A stretch of 64,000 bases of DNA from positions 46,393,904-46,457,903 of the forward strand of contig OX243815.1 in the NCBI GenBank assembly GCA_945859605.1, written 5' to 3'. The DNA comes from Lumbricus rubellus (Eukaryota; Annelida; Clitellata; Crassiclitellata; Lumbricidae). The translations under genes and the position numbers were made by a program. Shown here one piece after another: positions 63,886 through 64,000 of this stretch. A model generated the notes under the pieces. The model did no database searches and was not told the origin of the DNA. It was given only the letters and a program-made list of their open reading frames with translations. Numbering within the stretch: the first letter of the stretch is position 1; each line of letters opens with the position of its first letter.

Positions 63886-64000
63886 TCTGATATGATCTAA
63901 GTCCGCCTGTAAAACTTACCTCGACAGATCTACAGAGAAAATTCTGAGAAATTGTTACGCAGACTTGGCTTCACCATTTCGACCGTGGGAACCAGCCACG

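Overview
The window is eukaryotic, AT-rich, intron-era repeat DNA with no recognisable host protein-coding gene. It is packed with non-LTR retrotransposons, tRNA-derived SINEs, short inverted-repeat DNA transposons (piggyBac-like, hAT-like, mariner-like) and microsatellites. This mixture, the CR1/L2-type LINE pieces and the SINE tails suggest a marine invertebrate (for example an ambulacrarian, cephalochordate or lophotrochozoan). I cannot name the species from sequence alone.

The backbone of the window is a diverged array of roughly 45 copies of one module, spaced about 0.2 to 3 kb apart. Read on the + strand most copies run: A box (about 36 bp, GTCAACGGCC...GATGTCGTTAAAC), about 24 bp, B box GACACCTTCAAAACGC, then a TATATTAA-type box starting 21-27 bp (usually 24) after GACACC, then GTCGGTCGCAT. 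Read on the other strand this is an upstream element, a TATA box, about 24 bp, GGTGTC (possible start site) and a conserved downstream box: the layout of a short promoter or small-RNA gene. Most copies face the minus strand, seven face plus. Copies are separated by degenerate 'cattgaacctgtaaatg' repeats, and some larger blocks are visibly duplicated.

The main finding concerns insertion sites. Five APE/RT/RNase H retrotransposons of the I/Nimb type (LINEs at 10124, 17969, 21546, 41316 and 54192) all sit in the same orientation, with the target duplication beginning 50, 51 or 52 bp from the GACACC of a module, next to GTCGGTCGCAT. A tRNA-derived SINE copy (56192) starts 50 bp from its module, and a second SINE copy (12647) shares the target duplication of the LINE at 10124. 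This looks like a family of site-specific retroelements homing to the upstream side of TATA modules. The three LINE families also carry a copy of the module A box within their last ~60 nt.

Layout: 0.3-5 kb, AGTCTCC foldback elements and one piggyBac-like element; 5-9.6 kb, C-rich DNA, an (AATC)n tract, a 176-bp palindrome and a CR1 fragment; 10.1-12.85 kb, a twin-primed LINE plus SINE; 15.1-17.1 kb, two piggyBac-like elements, one inside the other; 18-25.9 kb, two LINEs, the longest containing a 200-N assembly gap; 26-36.2 kb, SINEs, a mariner relic and three hAT-like elements; 37-43 kb, SINEs, a DNA transposon with minisatellite-like ends split by a CR1/L2 piece, and tandem LINE copies; 45-52 kb, (AATC)n, (TC)n, a 22 x 25-bp minisatellite, a third TTAA element and a nested TIR pair; 53-56.8 kb, SINE, LINE and a duplicated block; 57-64 kb, mostly modules and a SINE.
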